From NCBI RefSeq assembly GCF_000255295.1, contig NC_017030.1, positions 7,042,328-7,106,327 of the forward strand: a stretch of 64,000 nucleotides of DNA, in the 5' to 3' direction. This stretch comes from Corallococcus coralloides DSM 2259. Its GTDB lineage: Bacteria > Myxococcota > Myxococcia > Myxococcales > Myxococcaceae. Positions 60,701 through 64,000 of the stretch are shown here, piece after piece. Both the position numbers and the translations under genes were made by a program. Each line of letters starts with the position of its first letter. Within the stretch, counting starts at the first letter, position 1. The notes below the pieces were generated by a model. The model did no database searches, had not been told where the DNA came from, and worked only from the letters and a program-made list of their open reading frames with translations.

Positions 60701-63513
60701 TTCTCCACCTTCGCCGTCGCCTCGCCCTCACGCTGCGGGCGCAGGTAGCGCTGGTAGCGCTCGTAGCCGGACTCCTCGTCGTAGTAGTAGCCGTAGTTCT
60801 CCTCGAGCAGCTGGTACTCCAGCTGCACCGTCTTCGGCGCCTTGTCGCCGGTGAGGGGCTGGCCGTTCCAGTCCACCACCACGCCGGTCAGCGTGAAGGG
60901 CGTGGCCGCCTTCACCTTCTGCGTGTTGGCCTGGAGGCCCAGGTAGTACGCCTCCGGGTGCACCGGCGCGGTGGCCTCGCCGATGGTGGAGCGGCCGCTG
61001 CCGGACTCGAAGACGCTGGCCACGGCGGAGAGGCGTGCCGCGCCCTTCATGGGGCCGGACGCCGCCTGCGCCGGGCAGTTGAGGAGCGCCTGCCCCTTCG
61101 CGTCGAGCGTGCCCTTCACCTGCCCCAGCGTGACGGGCCGGGGCGCGTTGCCGTCCTGGCGCCAGACGCCGTAGGTGTACTGGGCGTTCTGCTTGGGCTT
61201 GAAGGGCACGGACTCCAGCCGGCACGTCATCTCCACCGGGCTGCCCTCCGCGGAGCCGCCGAAGAGGTACGCGGCCTCCACGCCCACCGGAATCTCCGTG
61301 CCCTGCAGGTAGCCCGGCGCCGTGGTGCTGGCCGTCACCTTCATGCGCTCCGGGACGAACTCCTCCACGTTCACCGCGTAGGAGGCCAGGTCGCGGTCCG
61401 CCACCTTGAGGCGCACCCAGTAGTGGCCGGTGTCCTGGAACGCCGCGAACGCCTGGTCGAAGGCCACGAGCCCCGCCGCGTTCGTCTTCAGCGTCACCTT
61501 GCGGATCTCACGCTCGCGCGGGTCGATGACGCGCACCTCCACCGGCATGCCCACGGGCGGCGCCAGGTTGTCCTGGCCGCGCAGCACGGCGGCCACGTGC
61601 GCGGTGTCACCGGGGCGGTACACGCCGCGGTCGGACCAGATGGAGGCGCGGTAGGGCTGCTCGGCGCGGTACGGCTCGCCCTGCACGTCCGAGTTGGCGA
61701 TCTCCGTCTTCAGCTCGTCGTACTTGAGGTACGTCAGCTCGTCGCCCTTGCGCGCCACCAGCGCGAACGGGGCGCTCTCATCCACGCCGGGCGCGGGGAC
61801 CTTCAGCTGGCAGCCCGCCTCGCCCTGCGTGGTGCAGCGGGCCACGGCCTGCCCGCTCTTCTTCACCAGCGACACCTCCACGCCGGACAGGGGCTCCGTG
61901 CTCTCCAGGCCCAGGGCCCAGACCCACACCTCGCCGGAGTCCTTGGAGCCCACGGCGGGACCGCCGCGCTTGGCCACGAGGCTCAGGTCGGTGAGCAGGA
62001 TGCGGGCGGCGGCCTTGTAGTCGCCACGCTCGGCGAGGATTTCCACCAGGCCGCGCGTGTTCGCGGGCACCAGCGACGCCACGTCGATGTACGTGGTGAG
62101 CAGCGTGTCCGGCGTGGACTTGAGCGGCACATTCTTTCGCACCAGCACGTTGCTCGTCCGCTCGTCCGCGTTCTCCGAGTAGTCGCTGCCCATCCAGAAG
62201 ACGAGGTTCTCCGGCGGCACGTTGCGCACCGTGAGCGTCACCTCTTCCAGGTTGAGGTGCTGCAGGGGCAGGTTGCGCCACGCGCTGCGCGGCAGGTAGC
62301 GGCCGTTGGCGTTGAAGCGCACCTGGGACTGGCGTGCGGGCACGGAGAAGCCGCGCGACCAGGCGCCCATGAGCGTGCCGCCGCCCACGGAGAACGTGCC
62401 CTCCGCGATGGAGAGCGTGTGCGGGCCGCGCTTGAAGTCACCGAAGATGCGGAAGCCGCGCCGCGACGGGGCCACGGAGAACTTCACCTTGGGCTTGAAG
62501 CGGATGGCGTCCTGGGCCACCGCGTCGCTCAGCGAGCAGCCCTTGTTGTCGTCGTCGTAGTAGTACGAATCCCACTGCTGGTCGGTGGGGCTCGCCGGGG
62601 CGTCCGCCGCCACGTCGCGGCAGCTCACTTCGTAGAAGTAGCCGCTGGAGCCCTCCTGGAGGCTCACGTAGGTGATGTCCAGGCGCTTGCCGCCGTTCAG
62701 CCCGAAGCTGCTCGTGGCCGCGGGCGCATGCACGGTGGAGGCGCCACCCGCCGCCGTCAGCCCCTCGCGCAGGGAGAACTGCACCGTCGCGCCGGGCTTG
62801 AGCTTGGGGTGGGTGAGCGCCACGGCCAGGGAGTTGCGCGTGTCCGCGCGGGTGCTCCACTTCACGTCGCTGATGACGGCGTCGCCCACGCGGAAGCTGG
62901 TGCGGGAGCGCACCGCGGCCAGGTCCACCGGGCCGGAGAAGTCCACGTTCGCCTCCACGCGGTTCTTCAGCAGGTCCATGCGCGTGGGGTAGATCTGCGC
63001 GAACTTGAAGGCGTAGGTCGTGAAGTTGTAGCGCCACTCGCGCGCGGACGGCGGCTTGATGATGCCCGCGTCGGTGTTCACCGCGTCCACGGACACCGTG
63101 TACGTCGTGCCGGCGGCGAAGCCCGTGGACGGAGTGAAGAGCAGCGACGAGGGGCCTGTCCACCGCAGGCTGCCCGCGACCTCCGGCGACACCGTGACGA
63201 CGCTGCCGTCGACGCTCTCGTAGCGCGGGCGCACCGGCAGCGCGAACTCGATGACCACGCCCGTGGGCACTGCGTTCTCGCTGGCCAGTTCGTGGATGAC
63301 GGGCTTGAGCGTCGAGGCCTGCACCGGCGTGGGCGTGGGCGTGAACGTCGTGCTGGCGGTGGGCGCCTCGGTGGAGGCGGGGGTGGCGGGCGGCGTCTTC
63401 GCGGGCTCTTGCTTGCAGCCGGCGGCGAGCGCGCCCACGAGCAACGCCGGCAAGAGCCAGCGGGCACGGGGAGCGCGCGCGGCCTTCGGCGGGACAGGGG
63501 ACTGCGGGGACAT
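57799..63513 (-). CDS. Bacterial alpha-2-macroglobulin lipoprotein with thioester
   Basis: 1904 residues. A lipoprotein signal ends in VGALAAGC, followed by multiple macroglobulin-type beta domains. The thioester motif YPYGCIEQT has its Cys at residue 1421, with the following alpha-alpha toroid (TED) domain. Traps proteases that attack the cell, working with PBP1C to protect and repair the envelope. GGAGGAAAC before ATG 63513 fixes the start; longer frames upstream are unlikely. Internal bait region cannot be located by eye. Confidence 0.94.
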   Translation of the reverse strand: MSPQSPVPPKAARAPRARWLLPALLVGALAAGCKQEPAKTPPATPASTEAPTASTTFTPTPTPVQASTLKPVIHELASENAVPTGVVIEFALPVRPRYESVDGSVVTVSPEVAGSLRWTGPSSLLFTPSTGFAAGTTYTVSVDAVNTDAGIIKPPSAREWRYNFTTYAFKFAQIYPTRMDLLKNRVEANVDFSGPVDLAAVRSRTSFRVGDAVISDVKWSTRADTRNSLAVALTHPKLKPGATVQFSLREGLTAAGGASTVHAPAATSSFGLNGGKRLDITYVSLQEGSSGYFYEVSCRDVAADAPASPTDQQWDSYYYDDDNKGCSLSDAVAQDAIRFKPKVKFSVAPSRRGFRIFGDFKRGPHTLSIAEGTFSVGGGTLMGAWSRGFSVPARQSQVRFNANGRYLPRSAWRNLPLQHLNLEEVTLTVRNVPPENLVFWMGSDYSENADERTSNVLVRKNVPLKSTPDTLLTTYIDVASLVPANTRGLVEILAERGDYKAAARILLTDLSLVAKRGGPAVGSKDSGEVWVWALGLESTEPLSGVEVSLVKKSGQAVARCTTQGEAGCQLKVPAPGVDESAPFALVARKGDELTYLKYDELKTEIANSDVQGEPYRAEQPYRASIWSDRGVYRPGDTAHVAAVLRGQDNLAPPVGMPVEVRVIDPREREIRKVTLKTNAAGLVAFDQAFAAFQDTGHYWVRLKVADRDLASYAVNVEEFVPERMKVTASTTAPGYLQGTEIPVGVEAAYLFGGSAEGSPVEMTCRLESVPFKPKQNAQYTYGVWRQDGNAPRPVTLGQVKGTLDAKGQALLNCPAQAASGPMKGAARLSAVASVFESGSGRSTIGEATAPVHPEAYYLGLQANTQKVKAATPFTLTGVVVDWNGQPLTGDKAPKTVQLEYQLLEENYGYYYDEESGYERYQRYLRPQREGEATAKVENGRFTATVLPGRDGAGYLVRARAGNTQTDLAIEGEGRYYWWGEGSRVDQTPRPLKPTALDISLPAKGKVGEALTVKMKAPYRGRVLFTVETDRVLTTAWKQVEPGEVSWSFTPSEYAPNVYVSAFLVKDPHLESAQAFMPDRAFGVGSIALEPVDFTQAVALTVPKEVRSNDTLTVDVAVEGVEGPTFATVAVVDEGILSLTRFQSPDPLKEIFTRRALGIQTFETVGWALLVPPGGNSSSTGGDEGGAEGRVQPVKPVALWSGVVEVPANGKLKVPFKLPQYRGAVRVMVVTAGAKRIGRASAQVLVRDPLVLQTTLPRFLTQNDEIQIPVFVTNLSGKAQDVKVSLSAEALAVPGLTMPEGMGSPLELKGKSEGRAKLEDGKSRTFVFQGRAVQSVGAARLVVTVEGGGYTSREQLDVPLSPAGPRERRIQQVELAEGTTDLKPLLAGWVPTTERTNVWVTNNPYAKSLQHLSYLVRYPYGCIEQTTSSTRPLLFVSQLVERVDPTLVSTAKVEDMVQSGINRVLSMQTPSGGFAYWPGQTDPVAWGTAYATHMLLDARKLKYPVPDDRVDSALAWMGDELTRKEGRLGQDDHYGQHSEAYMHYVLAVAGKGRKARAQAMVSALETAAKKAALSGEDQEDLYMLKAALWLSGDRRYEKELRNPDVSTVTDERKNSWSFYSDRRRRGMMLSTFQDLFGDAPEGEPLARMVATALSARTSAYYSTQELVWGITGLGKRLQGTATSFSPPTLTVAGKTVTPVAEKDARVSDRTWALARASERASVSLDLKEKGGGNVYLILNSEGVRTTPEVKVGGEGLTLKRTWRSLDGTALDMKAQPVKLADLIYVELEVTNTRGERVQNIALVDRLPAGWEIENARLGRGGSVDWVDADSLWAADYVNVRDDRMEAFGALQAHETKKLVYAVRAVTAGSFTLPSAEVEAMYDSSIWAREAAGTVQVTGPWKDDLL

Positions 63514-63782
63514 GTTTCCTCCAGGAGGTGGCGGCGGATCCGATTTCATGCCGCGTGCCGAGCGTGGAGCCTCGGAGGCGCACGGGAAGTGCGGCCCGGC
63601 GACCACGTGCCGGCGCTCCCCCGTGCGCGTCCGCGGGCCCACAGGGTGTCCGGGCAGCCACACTCAAGGGTGGCCTCCGGACACGCGGGACGCGGGATTT
63701 CGCGGTGCAGACTGGCGGTGAGACACCTCGGCGGTCAACTGGGGTCCCTGCGACGCGCACCAGGGCGGTAGGGTGCGCCGCC

Positions 63783-64000
63783 ATGGTGCTGCCCGTCCGA
63801 TTCGTCCTCATGCGCCCGCGCAACGCGGAGAACCTGGGTGCCGCCGCCCGCGCCCTGAAGAACTGCGGCCTGTCCGACTGGGCCTGGGTGACGCCGGAGG
63901 TGGAGGACCTGGGTCCCGCCCACCGGCTCGCGGTGCACGCGGAGGACGTGCTGGATGGGGTGAAGCGGCCGGACACGCTGGACGCGGCGGTGTCCGACTG
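63783..64000 (+). CDS. SpoU/TrmJ-type RNA methyltransferase, 5' part
   Basis: The first 72 codons, cut by the window end. MVLPVRFVLMRPRNAENLGA is typical of the TrmJ/SpoU group of SAM-dependent RNA 2'-O-methyltransferases (xPxNxGNxGAxAR motif as RPRNAENLGAAARALKN). Target RNA cannot be told from this part. Divergent from the alpha-2-macroglobulin gene. Confidence 0.85.
   Translation, partial: MVLPVRFVLMRPRNAENLGAAARALKNCGLSDWAWVTPEVEDLGPAHRLAVHAEDVLDGVKRPDTLDAAVSD

Noticed and set aside
1-64000. tRNA or rRNA genes
   Set aside because: No cloverleaf-like or rRNA-like sequence recognised by eye in any intergenic gap.

Overview
High GC, myxobacterial-style gene families (FHA proteins, CotH-like lipoproteins, HEAT-repeat fusions, Ala/Asp/Pro-rich lipoproteins with DAG/DGG repeats) and a secretin-less type III secretion locus point to a member of the Myxococcota, most likely Myxococcaceae (Corallococcus/Myxococcus type). 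This is inferred from gene content only; no rRNA or tRNA gene is visible.

Layout. 1-7.4 kb: rho, a small zinc-finger membrane protein, then a tightly overlapping operon DUF4129 - DUF4350 - MoxR ATPase - DUF58. 7.4-17.3 kb: GNAT, inorganic pyrophosphatase, SpoIIM-like membrane protein, a 5'-nucleotidase-fold lipoprotein lacking most metal ligands, a coiled-coil membrane protein, a transporter/HEAT/cNMP-binding fusion, an RDD protein and a small beta-barrel protein. 17.4-41.6 kb: a large type III secretion (T3SS) locus. 41.8-64 kb: ordinary chromosomal genes, including a secreted Ser/Gly-rich protein, two FAD oxidoreductases, an EAL phosphodiesterase, a propeller lipoprotein, a peptidase-propeller-barrel protein, a CotH-like lipoprotein, the PBP1C / alpha-2-macroglobulin pair and the start of an RNA methyltransferase gene.

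The T3SS locus is the main interest. From sctJ down to sctU the order is sctJ - FliG-like - sctL - sctN - sctO - sctP - sctQ - fliO - sctR - sctS - sctT - sctU - stand-alone SctU C-domain. This matches a flagellar operon (fliF-G-H-I-J-K-M/N-O-P-Q-R-flhB), with sctV (flhA) 5 kb away. It keeps FliO and a FliG-like protein, which injectisomes normally lack. Next to it are a FliA/WhiG-type sigma factor and a small protein with a FlgM-like C-terminal half. I see no secretin, translocon or tip gene. The homologous M. xanthus apparatus has been described as needle-less, but I see an inner-rod candidate (SctI), a 77-residue protein with needle (SctF) architecture encoded by three tandem near-identical 502-503 bp units, and a 184-residue Gly-rich protein with a related C-terminus. 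The three 77-aa units, one small T3SS-linked gene and the 184-residue gene all carry the same promoter-like element (G[A/C]AAC, 17 nt, GATAAT), compatible with the locus-encoded FliA-like sigma factor.

How the genes may work together (inference): the SctJ/R/S/T/U/V/FliO export gate, SctN/L/O ATPase complex and SctQ/FliG-like cytoplasmic ring would export rod and needle-like subunits. TPR chaperones would hold the subunits, and a sigma/anti-sigma pair could couple late gene expression to completion of the export machine, as in flagella.
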